Source: Hymenobacter properus
GTDB lineage: Bacteria; Bacteroidota; Bacteroidia; Cytophagales; Hymenobacteraceae
Direction: 5' to 3'
NCBI RefSeq assembly: GCF_015694735.1
Contig: NZ_JADQDP010000001.1
Coordinates: 682,001 to 746,000, forward strand
DNA: 64,000 nucleotides
Position numbers and translations under genes: made by a program. Positions 46,237 to 54,715 of the stretch are shown in pieces. Below the pieces are notes generated by a model. It saw nothing but the letters and a program-made list of their open reading frames with translations. It had not been told where the DNA came from and ran no database searches. Positions within the stretch are counted from its first letter, which is position 1. Each line of letters starts with the position of its first letter.

Positions 46237-48306
46237 TTATTCTTTCGCGAAACGGGTTTGGCCCAGGAGCTCTCCCTGCGCGCCAACCAAGCGCAGCTGG
46301 TACAAGCCGGGCACCAAACTGTGGGTGATGAGTTGAGGCTGGGCGCCTGCCAAGGGCTGGCGCAGCACCAGCCGCCCGGTGGCGTCGCGCACCTCGGCCG
46401 CGGTGGCCGCAGTGGCGGGCAGCTGCAATTGCTCGTGGCAGGGATTGGGATAGACCGGAAGCGCAGCCGTGGCCGCCGGCCGAGATGCCAGCAGTGTGTT
46501 GTCGCGCACGGGCGTAGGGCCGGGCGCGTCGAGCACCCATTGGTCGGGGTCGACGGTGATGGCGGTTACGTTGCCGCTCACCGTCAGGGCGAAGGTTTGG
46601 GTAGCCGTGGTTTGGCGGCGGCGCACGGTTTGGGTAGTGCCGTTAGAAAAGGTGAGGCGGTAGTCCACATCCGTCTCAAAGAAGGGCGTGATGGATGCTT
46701 GCGTCACGGTTTCGTTCACGCGCAGCACGAGGTTGTTGCCGCTTTGGTTCCAGCGCACGTTGAAAATGGGGTAGCCGCCGCCCCAGAACCACTGCTGGAA
46801 GAAATATCCCAGCGGCCGGCCCGCTTCGGCTTCGAAGATGCGCTGCAAGTCGGCGGTGCGGGCCGTGGAGCCGCGGTACTGCGTTTGGTAGGTGCGCAGG
46901 GCCCGGAAGAATTTGGTGTCATCGTTGAGCAGATAGCGCAGCATGTGCACCACGCCAGCGCCTTTTTTATAGGTCAGGTAATAGTCGAAAATGCGGCCCA
47001 CGTTGGTGGTATCGGCCACGTAGATGGTGCCCTGGTTTTGCAGGGCGTAGAGGTGGGCGTTGTCCATCCAGGGCCGGGCGTCGCTGGGCCGGAAGGCCTG
47101 TAACGACAGATACTCGCCGTAAGAAGCAAAGCTTTCGTTCAGCCAGATGTGCTCCCAGCTGGCGCAGGTCACGTTGTCGCCAAACCACTGGTGAAACAGC
47201 TCGTGAGCGTCGAGCGTGAAGCTGAAGCCGTCCTGGGTGGTCATGGTTTGGTGCTCCATGCCGCCGTAGATGGGGGCCGAGGTGTGGCCGTATTTCTCGT
47301 CAGCGAATGGGTACAGCCCTACCAACGCCGAATAATTTTCGATGAAACCCGCGGTTTGATTGATGTCTGACTGCCAGTAGTTTAGGTAATTCTGGTTGTA
47401 GAGGTAGCTCACGATGGGCACCGCCGGCCCGCCCGCCGGGTGGGCCGTGGTCACGTACTCCACGTAGGGCGCCACCGACACCGAAATAAGATAATAATCA
47501 ATGGGGTGGCGCGATTTCCACTCGTAGCGCATCTTGTTGCCGGCCAGCGGCACGCTGCGCACGAGCACGCCGTTGGAGCCCACCTTGTTGGGCAAGGTGG
47601 TCGTAACCCACACGTCGGAGGAGTCGGCTTTGTCGGTGAGCACCTGCTTGCAGGGGAACCACTCGTGGGCCGAAAACGGCTCCGACAACGACCAAGTGAG
47701 GTTATAAGCAAAATCGGGCGCCCCCTGGTAGGTGTCGAGGTGCACCGTGCTGCGGGTGCTCAGGCCGTTGCCAATGGCGGCGGAGTTGCCGCTCGGGGCC
47801 GTGCCGTGGTAGTAGATGCGGGCGTCGGCGAGCGAATTGGCCGCTGCGGGCTGGGCCAGCGCCGCCGTGGCATCGGGCCCGGCGCGGCGGATGCCGGGCG
47901 AGCGGCGCCCGTTCACCACCACCGAGTCGATAAGCATGGTGGCCGTGCCGGCCGGAGAGCCAGTTGGGGCCTGGTACAGCTCAAAGGCCAGGGAGTCGAG
48001 CGCCTGAGCGCCCACCCGCACGCGCATCCACACCAAGCCGGCCACGTTCAGCGAGTTGTTTTCCATCGCCAAATCCAGCTTGTAGTACTTCACGTCGTAG
48101 CGGTCCATCTTGCGCCGGTGCGACACCGACGAGGTGGCCGTGCGCTGGGCAGCGCGCACATGGGCCGCCGCGCAAAGCTGGCCGGCATTCAGCTCGACGG
48201 GGCCGGCCGGCCGGGTCGCGGGCTGCGGTGGCGCCGTTTGGGCCGTAGCCCGGCCCGGCGCAATAAACAAGCTACTCAGAGCAAGAGCGTAAAAAAGAAA
48301 GCGCAT
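46237..48306 (-). CDS. M1 family metallopeptidase exported by T9SS (type A C-terminal domain)
   Basis: A 689-residue secreted peptidase. A signal peptide (residues 1-23, ending GRATAQ) is followed by an M1 N-terminal beta-domain, then the catalytic domain with IYGGMEHQTM and AHELFHQWFGDN (His368, His372) and the ligand glutamate in LNESFASYGEYLS. The last ~75 residues are a T9SS sorting domain of type A: LPVYPNPCHEQLQLP, VRDATGRLVLRQPL and LVPGLYQLRLV. It is thus predicted to be released or anchored at the cell surface. The promoter at 48368-48398 fits. Confidence 0.92.
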   Translation of the reverse strand: MRFLFYALALSSLFIAPGRATAQTAPPQPATRPAGPVELNAGQLCAAAHVRAAQRTATSSVSHRRKMDRYDVKYYKLDLAMENNSLNVAGLVWMRVRVGAQALDSLAFELYQAPTGSPAGTATMLIDSVVVNGRRSPGIRRAGPDATAALAQPAAANSLADARIYYHGTAPSGNSAAIGNGLSTRSTVHLDTYQGAPDFAYNLTWSLSEPFSAHEWFPCKQVLTDKADSSDVWVTTTLPNKVGSNGVLVRSVPLAGNKMRYEWKSRHPIDYYLISVSVAPYVEYVTTAHPAGGPAVPIVSYLYNQNYLNYWQSDINQTAGFIENYSALVGLYPFADEKYGHTSAPIYGGMEHQTMTTQDGFSFTLDAHELFHQWFGDNVTCASWEHIWLNESFASYGEYLSLQAFRPSDARPWMDNAHLYALQNQGTIYVADTTNVGRIFDYYLTYKKGAGVVHMLRYLLNDDTKFFRALRTYQTQYRGSTARTADLQRIFEAEAGRPLGYFFQQWFWGGGYPIFNVRWNQSGNNLVLRVNETVTQASITPFFETDVDYRLTFSNGTTQTVRRRQTTATQTFALTVSGNVTAITVDPDQWVLDAPGPTPVRDNTLLASRPAATAALPVYPNPCHEQLQLPATAATAAEVRDATGRLVLRQPLAGAQPQLITHSLVPGLYQLRLVGAQGELLGQTRFAKE

Positions 48307-48367
48307 AAGCTGAAGGGGAGCAACAAATTGACAGAAAGGTGGGTTAGGCTTCAGGCCGGTTGGCCTT

Positions 48368-48398
48368 CGAAGGTACGGCGGCGGCGCCCGTCGGCAAA
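48368..48398 (-). promoter_or_regulatory. Promoter of the T9SS-exported M1 peptidase
   Basis: TTTG (48398-48395), a 19-nt spacer and TACCTTCG (48375-48368), 61 bp before the ATG at 48306. Confidence 0.6.
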
Positions 48399-48482
48399 CG
48401 ACAACTTTCCATTCGAAGTTGACCGAGGCAGCTGTATATTTCGGTTTTAAATCAGGATTTTAGGACGCTTACTCCGGTACCC

Positions 48483-50747
48483 ATGCCCTTTCGCTTTCGT
48501 CTGCCTGGCGCGTTGCGGCTGGTATTGCTGCTACTTGGCTGGCTGCTGCTGGCCGGGCCGGCGCGGGCCACACACATCGTGGGCGGCGAAATGGAACTGG
48601 TACACAACACCGGCGACTCGTATACGCTGGTGCTTAATCTGTACTTCGACGCGGTGTACGGCAGCGCCAGCGCCCTCGACGCCGACCTGACGGCCAGCAT
48701 CTTCGAGAAAGGCTCCAATTCGCGCATGGCCAACGTGGTGCTGCCCCTCACCAGCAACACCTTCGTCAACTACACCAACCCGGCCTGCGCCCAGCCCTCG
48801 CTTAGTACCCGCCGGCTGGTGTACAGCAAGAATATTACCCTATCGGCCAACACTTACACCAACGCCGCCGGCTACTACGTGGCCGTGGAGCGCTGCTGCC
48901 GCAACAACAGCATCAGCAACATTGTGGCGCCCGGCAACGCGGCCCAGACGTTTTACCTGGAGTTTCCGGCCGTGGTGCGCCGCGGCAGCCCTTTCTATGA
49001 TTCCACGCCGCGCATCTTCCCGCCGCTGGCCGACTACGCCTGCATCAACGAGCTGTTTTACTACGACTTCGGGGGGCGCGATGCCGACGGCGACTCCTTG
49101 GTATACGACCTGGTGACGCCGCTCAACGGCCACGCCGACACCAACACCCCGAAGCCCGCCTCGGCCCAGCCCGCCCCGTATTCCGACATCAGCTGGAATC
49201 CGGGCCTGAGCACCACCAACCAGATTCCGGGCGCGCCCACGCTGCGCATCGACCGCCGCACCGGGCGCCTCACGGTGCGCCCCACCAACCAGGGCTTGTT
49301 TGTGTTTGGGGTGCGCTGCGCAGAGTATCGGCGGGGCGAAAAGATTGGGGAATGCCGGCGCGATTTCCAGCTTATGGCCCTGGCCTGCCCCACCAACACC
49401 AAGCCCCGGATAGTGCTTCAGCCCACGGCTACCGGCGCCGGCATCTACCGGCCCGGGCGCGACACGTTGCGCTTCGTGCCCGGCGGCAACCGCTGCGTGC
49501 GCCTGCGCTTCACCGACCCCGACCCCAACACGCGCCTCACCCTGACGCTGAGCCCGGTCAACTTTACGGGGCTGCTGCCGAATTTCACCACCTCCACTAC
49601 CGGCGCCGTGCGCAGCCCCGGCGCCCCCGACACGCTCACGGCCACGCTCTGCTTTCCCGAATGCCTGAATTCGCGCGGGCGGGTGTTTTTGCTGGACGTG
49701 GTGGTGGGCGACGACGGCTGCAGCCTGCCCAAGCGCGACACCGTGCGCGTGGCCTTCACGGCCGTGCCCCCGCCCAACTCGCCCCCGCAGCTCGTGACCA
49801 CGGCCGGCCCCACCCTGCCCCTGCACGCCCGCGTGGGCGACCTGGTGAGCTTCGACGTGACCGGCACCGACCCCGACAACGACCCCATTCAACTGGAAAT
49901 GACCGGCCAGGGCTTCAATCCGGCTAGCCTGGGGGCCACGCTGTCGCAGGGCACGCAGGCCAACCAGCAGCGCGGGCGCTTCACCTGGCGCGTCGATTGC
50001 CGGGCTGTAGGCGCCGATTCGGTGTTCAATTTTCAGTTTGCAGCAGCTACTTCGCCGTGCTCGGAACGCCAGGCCGCCACGGTGAGCGTGCCCATTGTGG
50101 TGCGCTACGCCAACCGCCCCCCTACCCTCACCTCCGACCTTCCTGCGCCCAAAAATGGTGCGGACCTGCCCGAGGTAGTACTGCCCCTGGGCCAGACGTA
50201 TACGGCCACGTTCAACGGCGTCGACCCCGACCGCGACGGGCTCACACTCATGGCCACGGGCACGGCCTCTGATGGCAAGGAAGGCTTCGACCTGGGCAGC
50301 GCGGGCATGCGCTTCGTGGCCCAAAACGGCAGTGGGGTGGCCACGGGCACCTTCCGATGGGACGTGAGCTGCGCCGCTGCCAACCTGCACCGTGACCTGG
50401 TGGTGGCCTTCCAGCTGATTGACGCGACTTGCCGGCCGCTACCGCAGGTACAGCGCGTGCGCCTGCGCGTGAAAAGCCCCGACACCGTGGCCGTGAAGCT
50501 CTACAACGTCATCACGCCCAACCGCGACGGGCAAAACGACGAATTCCGCCTGCCCGAGCTCCCGCCCAATTTCTGCGACTCGCAGTTCACCAACATCCGC
50601 ATTTTCTCGCGCTGGGGCCAGCAGGTTTTCGAGTCCACCGACCGGGATTTTCACTGGCCGGGTACCGGCAGCGGCGGCATGTTCTACTATTTCATCACCT
50701 ACACCGACGGCCGCCGGTTTAAGGGCTGGCTGGAGGTGATTCCGTAG
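48483..50747 (+). CDS. T9SS type B cargo: PKD/Ig-like protein with CHU_C C-terminal domain
   Basis: A 754-residue secreted protein. The signal peptide is about residues 1-30 (ending AGPARA), and the mature protein starts THIVGGEMELVH, a common beginning of gliding-associated surface proteins. Several beta-sandwich repeats follow, with FDVTGTDPDNDPIQLEM and FNGVDPDRDGLTL, cadherin-like and possibly calcium binding. The last ~85 residues are a type B sorting/gliding-associated domain: YNVITPNRDGQNDEFRLP, RIFSRWGQQVFES and GMFYYFITYTDGRRFKGW. It is likely a surface adhesin. Many cysteines suggest disulfides. Confidence 0.88.
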   Translation: MPFRFRLPGALRLVLLLLGWLLLAGPARATHIVGGEMELVHNTGDSYTLVLNLYFDAVYGSASALDADLTASIFEKGSNSRMANVVLPLTSNTFVNYTNPACAQPSLSTRRLVYSKNITLSANTYTNAAGYYVAVERCCRNNSISNIVAPGNAAQTFYLEFPAVVRRGSPFYDSTPRIFPPLADYACINELFYYDFGGRDADGDSLVYDLVTPLNGHADTNTPKPASAQPAPYSDISWNPGLSTTNQIPGAPTLRIDRRTGRLTVRPTNQGLFVFGVRCAEYRRGEKIGECRRDFQLMALACPTNTKPRIVLQPTATGAGIYRPGRDTLRFVPGGNRCVRLRFTDPDPNTRLTLTLSPVNFTGLLPNFTTSTTGAVRSPGAPDTLTATLCFPECLNSRGRVFLLDVVVGDDGCSLPKRDTVRVAFTAVPPPNSPPQLVTTAGPTLPLHARVGDLVSFDVTGTDPDNDPIQLEMTGQGFNPASLGATLSQGTQANQQRGRFTWRVDCRAVGADSVFNFQFAAATSPCSERQAATVSVPIVVRYANRPPTLTSDLPAPKNGADLPEVVLPLGQTYTATFNGVDPDRDGLTLMATGTASDGKEGFDLGSAGMRFVAQNGSGVATGTFRWDVSCAAANLHRDLVVAFQLIDATCRPLPQVQRVRLRVKSPDTVAVKLYNVITPNRDGQNDEFRLPELPPNFCDSQFTNIRIFSRWGQQVFESTDRDFHWPGTGSGGMFYYFITYTDGRRFKGWLEVIP

Positions 50748-50819
50748 CGAGAAGCAATACTGTGATAATCAATGTATTAACACTAACTTCTACCGTCCCA
50801 ATCCTCACCCTCTCACTTC

Positions 50820-51473
50820 TCAATACATAAACAGAAATACCGCAAACAACACCACCCACAGCACGTCGACAAAGTGCCAATAGGTGCCTAGCAGGCGCAG
50901 CTGGCGCCGGTAGTAGGGGTTGCGGATGAAAACAAGGGTGCGGACGGCGTCGCGCTCGTTGTGAATGACGCGCAGCAGAAAGGCCAGCAAAAAGAGCATA
51001 CCGCCCAGCAAGTGCGCCACGTGCAAGGCCGAAATCAGGTAAACGAACTGTCCGCTGCTTTTGCCACCTGGGCCGCCAAACGGCACGCCGTGCGCCAGCA
51101 GTTCGCGCCAGCCCAGCCCCTGCAGGCCGGCAAACACGCAGCCCAGCAATAGTGTGGACCCCAGGCAGCGCGCCAGGCTGCCCAGGTCGTCTTGCGCGTA
51201 GAGGCGCGGCGCCTGGGCCATGGTGTAGCTGCTAAGCACCAGTACAATGGTGCTCAGCGAGAAGTAACGCGGCAGCGGATGCAGTCCCGTGGGCACGCCG
51301 CTTCGCAGCCGGGCCGCCACGTAGGCCACAATCAGCACAAAAAACATGACCGTGATAGCCAGCAGCGCCAGATACAGCGCCACCGCCAACGGCGGCAGCC
51401 GCTCGATGCGGCCAAACGGCGACGGGCGCCGCCGCGCGCCGACCTGGTTATCGGGGTTATTCTCGGGGTTCAT
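50820..51473 (-). CDS. Cytochrome c oxidase subunit III-like protein
   Basis: A 217-residue membrane protein with about five transmembrane helices, as in the short subunit III proteins of haem-copper oxidases. Diagnostic stretches are FVYLISALHVAHLLGGML and LLGTYWHFVDVLWVVLF, including the conserved His and Glu/Asp-flanked WHFVD. The catalytic subunits I and II are not in the window, so this is a detached subunit III or a paralogue. It has a good promoter (51499-51528) and a 26-bp gap to the ATG. Confidence 0.85.
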   Translation of the reverse strand: MNPENNPDNQVGARRRPSPFGRIERLPPLAVALYLALLAITVMFFVLIVAYVAARLRSGVPTGLHPLPRYFSLSTIVLVLSSYTMAQAPRLYAQDDLGSLARCLGSTLLLGCVFAGLQGLGWRELLAHGVPFGGPGGKSSGQFVYLISALHVAHLLGGMLFLLAFLLRVIHNERDAVRTLVFIRNPYYRRQLRLLGTYWHFVDVLWVVLFAVFLFMY

Positions 51474-51498
51474 CGGGGGGTACCAAGGGGTATAGTAC

Positions 51499-51528
51499 CG
51501 AAACTAATCGCGCAAAAATTAGTTGCAA
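51499..51528 (-). promoter_or_regulatory. Promoter of the subunit III gene
   Basis: TTG (51528-51526), a 19-nt spacer and TAGTTTCG (51506-51499), one base off TAnnTTTG. Confidence 0.65.
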
Positions 51529-51558
51529 AAAACCCGAATTTGGCCTTTTATAATGGCC

Positions 51559-51643
51559 GTCATGCTGAGCGCAGCCGAAGCATCTCTACTGCGCAAGTAA
51601 TCAGATTTACTATTGCGGTAGAGATGCTTCGGCTGCGCTCAGC
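51559..51643. repeat. Interspersed palindromic repeat, copy 7 (right end altered)
   Basis: Left end GTCATGCTGAGCGCAGCCGA; right part GAGATGCTTCGGCTGCGCTC then AGC, after which the expected ATGAC is replaced by AGGGCGG. The core contains ATTTACTATTGCGGTAGAG, also seen in copy 4. Confidence 0.82.
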
Positions 51644-51673
51644 AGGGCGGCTAATAGGGGCCGGTGTGTCTTG

Positions 51674-52012
51674 TTATTTAAAGAATGAGCCAATCTTGCC
51701 CAACACGGCGTTGAGGGTGATTTTGGGCGTGCGCTGCACCCCGAAAGTGACGTAGGTTTTGCCGCCCACGCGCAGGTCGAGCACCCAGCCCAACTGCCGG
51801 GCCAGGTCGTTGATTTGCTGCAGCGGGTCGGGCCCCGGCGGCTTGGGCACTTTGGGCGCCCCGGGCGCTTTGGGCGGGCCGGCGGTGAGCTGGTCGAGCA
51901 CCTGCTGGCTGGGAATGTTCAGGATGAGATAGGTGCCGGCCGCCGCCAGCTGCAGCGGGTGGCCATTCCAGGTGATGACCAGCTGGGCATCAATTTCGAG
52001 GACGCTAGGCAC
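51674..52012 (-). CDS. Small hypothetical protein, overlaps upstream gene
   Basis: A 112-residue protein: LEIDAQLVITWNGHPLQLA and TYLILNIPSQQVLDQL at the front, a proline-rich spacer (AGPPKAPGAPKVPKPPGPD), then a helical stretch (LQQINDLARQLGWVLDLRV) and a beta part with GGKTYVTFG. No family recognised. Its ATG overlaps the end of the 52005-52241 gene by 8 bp, so the two are translationally coupled. Both are cytoplasmic by appearance. Confidence 0.62.
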   Translation of the reverse strand: MPSVLEIDAQLVITWNGHPLQLAAAGTYLILNIPSQQVLDQLTAGPPKAPGAPKVPKPPGPDPLQQINDLARQLGWVLDLRVGGKTYVTFGVQRTPKITLNAVLGKIGSFFK

Positions 52013-52241
52013 CGGGCTCGGAGGGGCTGGCCGGCAGTTGGGGGGCGCTGGGCTGCTCGCCGCGCGTGCGGATGCGCACCGAGCCGTTGAGCTTCCAAGT
52101 GGCGGCGGGGGCGTTGGGATTCTGGGCGTTGGGCACTTGCAGTTCGACCTGGTCGAAGGCGCAGCTCAGCTCGACGCCGCCGGAGAGCTTGTTGAGCAGG
52201 GAGGCCGCGATGTCGGCGAAGTTGGAAGAAGAATCAGCCAT
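52005..52241 (-). CDS. Small hypothetical protein, first of a coupled pair
   Basis: A 78-residue protein: helix SSSNFADIAASLLNKLSGG, then a beta part (VELSCAFDQVELQVP, ATWKLNGSVRIRTRG) and a disordered tail. ATG 52241 is chosen over the longer frame to 52292. It overlaps the next gene by 8 bp and may form a complex with its product. No family recognised. Confidence 0.6.
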   Translation of the reverse strand: MADSSSNFADIAASLLNKLSGGVELSCAFDQVELQVPNAQNPNAPAATWKLNGSVRIRTRGEQPSAPQLPASPSEPGA

Positions 52242-52348
52242 GGTGCTGGGTGGAGTGAGGGTGATGCCGGCGTAGGAGCGAAAGCCGCACACCGGATGGC
52301 CGCAAAGTACGGCCCCACTTCCTAACGAAACCAGCCCAGCGGAGTTGC

Positions 52349-53731
52349 CTACAGCACGGCCCAGCCGGTTTCGCCCCGGGGGCCGCGCACCAAGCTGTAG
52401 GCTTGGGCCTGGCCCAGCACGGCCACCGCCGTGCCGGCCGCCAGCGCGCCAATGGCCGGCGCCGTGGCAGCTGGGCCCGCATGCAGCTCGGTGAGGCCAC
52501 TCAGGCTCAGGCGGCGCAGCGGGGCGGCAGCCGCGGCCACCACGCCTTGCGCCGGCACGTAGCCTACCTCGCCCGAGGGCAGTTGCACGCGCAAAGCTGC
52601 GCCCTGCTGCCCCAGCACCAGCAGCGGCACGCGGGCCGGCATGGCGGCCAACTCGGCCTGACGGTTTGTCTTCGAAGAAGGCGTGGCTTGCAGAGCAGCG
52701 CCTTTGCGCAGGCGCACAAACTCGCCGCGGCGGTCGGGGCCGGCCGGCGTGGGGGCCGGGGCGGCCGGACGCTGTACAAACGGAAAGGGGTCGAGGGCGC
52801 CGCGGCCGCCGCGGTAGATGCCGAAGTGAAGGTGCGGCACGGTGGTGCGGGCGTTGCCGGTGTTGCCCACCAGGCCCAGGGTGTCGCCGGGCTGCACGCG
52901 TTGGCCGGGCGTCACGAGCTGTTTATCAAGGTGGGCGTAGTAGAGGTGGTCGGGACGGCCATCGGCCGCCAGCCACACCACGCGGCCGCCCAGCGGCGTT
53001 TCGCCGGTGCGGGTAATGTAGCCGGCCACAGCGGCCACAGCGGGCGTGCCCCGCGGCGCGAAGATGTCGATGCCCTCGTGCTGGCGGGCCCCGGCGTCGC
53101 GCGCGGCGCCCCAGAAGCTGCCCACGGCCGCATCGGTCCGGCCCTGCACCGGAAACACGCTTAGGCTGGGCTCGCGGCTCAGGCGTAGGGTGTAGCGACC
53201 GGCGGCCAGCAACTCGGGCTGCAGGCGCAGCAGGTGCTGGCCATCGTTTTCGGCCCGGTAGCGGAAATCGAGCACCAAGGTGTCGGCGCTGGCCAGGGGC
53301 AGCAGGCGCCGGCCCGGGCCCACTTCAAAGGCATCGACGAACGCCCGGGCATTCACGCCCGGCGCCAGGGCCAGGCTCACATGAACTTGCTCGCCGGCGC
53401 GCACAGCGTAGCGGTAGCTTGCCGCCGTGGGCCGCTCGGGGCGGAAATAGCCCGTTTCGGCAAAGGGTAGTGTGACCACTAAGGAGTCGCGCAGGGCCTG
53501 GGAAGCCGCCCCTAGCCAGGCCCGACCGGCCGGGCGCTGGTCGAGGCCGGCCTGGTGCAGCTGGCGGGCGTAGGCTTCGTGCGGGGTCGATTTTTGAAAG
53601 AGTGCCTGCAGGGTTTGCTGCTTGCTGCAGCCGCCCAGGCCTAGCAAAGCCACGGCGAATAAACCCCACCACACGCGGGCGCGCGGCTGGGTAGTCGGCC
53701 GCGCGGCATTCACATTCCTTTTGAAAAGCAT
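52349..53731 (-). CDS. M23 family peptidoglycan endopeptidase lipoprotein with SH3 domains
   Basis: A 460-residue lipoprotein: lipobox LGGC after WWGLFAVALLGL. An unknown beta-domain is followed by the LytM/M23 domain (about 205-325) with zinc ligands in QHEGIDIF (His218, Asp222) and HLHFG (His302). Two SH3-like domains occupy the C-terminus (LRKGAALQATPSSKTNRQA, and LHAGPAATAPAIGALAAGT). It should cleave peptidoglycan cross-links and bind the wall. ATG 53731 sets the lipoprotein signal; the longer frame to 53818 lacks support. It is divergent from the HMG-CoA lyase gene. Confidence 0.88.
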   Translation of the reverse strand: MLFKRNVNAARPTTQPRARVWWGLFAVALLGLGGCSKQQTLQALFQKSTPHEAYARQLHQAGLDQRPAGRAWLGAASQALRDSLVVTLPFAETGYFRPERPTAASYRYAVRAGEQVHVSLALAPGVNARAFVDAFEVGPGRRLLPLASADTLVLDFRYRAENDGQHLLRLQPELLAAGRYTLRLSREPSLSVFPVQGRTDAAVGSFWGAARDAGARQHEGIDIFAPRGTPAVAAVAGYITRTGETPLGGRVVWLAADGRPDHLYYAHLDKQLVTPGQRVQPGDTLGLVGNTGNARTTVPHLHFGIYRGGRGALDPFPFVQRPAAPAPTPAGPDRRGEFVRLRKGAALQATPSSKTNRQAELAAMPARVPLLVLGQQGAALRVQLPSGEVGYVPAQGVVAAAAAPLRRLSLSGLTELHAGPAATAPAIGALAAGTAVAVLGQAQAYSLVRGPRGETGWAVL

Positions 53732-53834
53732 TCCTCCCAACAATGGCGGCCGGTGGCTAGTTCGGGAGCAGGGCTTCCCCCCGCCCCCATCGGCTGCTAC
53801 CTTTACGGCCCCTCCCACCCCCTATTTTGCTCCC

Positions 53835-54686
53835 ATGAAGCTTATCGAATGCCCGCGCGACGCCATGCAGGGCCTGCACGACTTTATCCCGACGGCTACC
53901 AAAACCGCCTACCTCAACGCCCTGCTGCAAGTCGGTTTCGATACGCTCGATTTCGGCTCGTTCGTATCGCCAAAAGCTATTCCGCAACTGCGCGATACGG
54001 CCGAGGTGCTGGCCGGTCTCGACTTAACTAACACCAAAACCAAGCTGCTGGCCATTGTGGCCAACCTGCGCGGGGCCGAAACCGCCGCCCAGCACCCCGA
54101 AATCAGCTACCTGGGCTTCCCGCTGTCGGTGTCGGAAACCTTCCAGCGGCGCAACACCAACCAAAGCACGCCCGAGGCCCTGGCCGACGTGGCCGCCATG
54201 CACGCGCTGTGCGAGCGCAACGGCAAAACGCTGGTGGTGTACCTCTCGATGGGCTTTGGCAACCCCTACGGCGATGCCTGGAGCCCGGAAATCGTGACGG
54301 ATTTTACCCGGCAGCTGGCGGCGCTGGGCGTGCGCATCGTGGCCTTGTCCGACACGGTGGGCACGTCTTCCGCGGCCACCATTGCCCCGCTGTTCTCGGC
54401 CCTGATTCCGGCATACCCGCAGATAGAGTTTGGGGCGCACCTGCACACCACGCCCGGCACCTGGCGCGAGAAAGTGGCCGCCGCCTACGAGGCCGGCTGC
54501 CGCCGCTTCGACGGGGCCCTGGGCGGCTTCGGCGGCTGTCCCATGGCGGCCGACGAGCTGACGGGCAACATGGCGACGGAGAACTTGGTCGCGTTTCTGG
54601 CGGAGCAGGGCGTGCCCACGGGCCTGAACATGGCCGCCTTTCACGAAGCCCAACTGCTCAGCCAACCCGTGTTTGCCGGGCACTAG
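53835..54686 (+). CDS. Hydroxymethylglutaryl-CoA lyase
   Basis: The enzyme splits HMG-CoA to acetyl-CoA and acetoacetate, at the end of leucine breakdown. The 283 residues form a TIM barrel of the HMGL family. LIECPRDAMQG carries Arg8 and Asp9, AHLHTTPG holds metal-binding histidines and GGFGGCP the catalytic Cys235. ATG 53835 is used; the frame upstream overlaps the M23 gene. A -7-like TACCTTTA lies at 53798-53805. It is the first gene of a close run with the Fe-S protein (29 bp) and the ligase (32 bp). Confidence 0.9.
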   Translation: MKLIECPRDAMQGLHDFIPTATKTAYLNALLQVGFDTLDFGSFVSPKAIPQLRDTAEVLAGLDLTNTKTKLLAIVANLRGAETAAQHPEISYLGFPLSVSETFQRRNTNQSTPEALADVAAMHALCERNGKTLVVYLSMGFGNPYGDAWSPEIVTDFTRQLAALGVRIVALSDTVGTSSAATIAPLFSALIPAYPQIEFGAHLHTTPGTWREKVAAAYEAGCRRFDGALGGFGGCPMAADELTGNMATENLVAFLAEQGVPTGLNMAAFHEAQLLSQPVFAGH

Positions 54687-54715
54687 CTTGCCTGCTTTTT
54701 TAATTACTTAGCCTA

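Noticed and set aside
48840..50390. 516-codon minus-strand frame
   Set aside because: Antisense to the CHU_C protein, Ala/Gly/His-rich, no recognisable domain.
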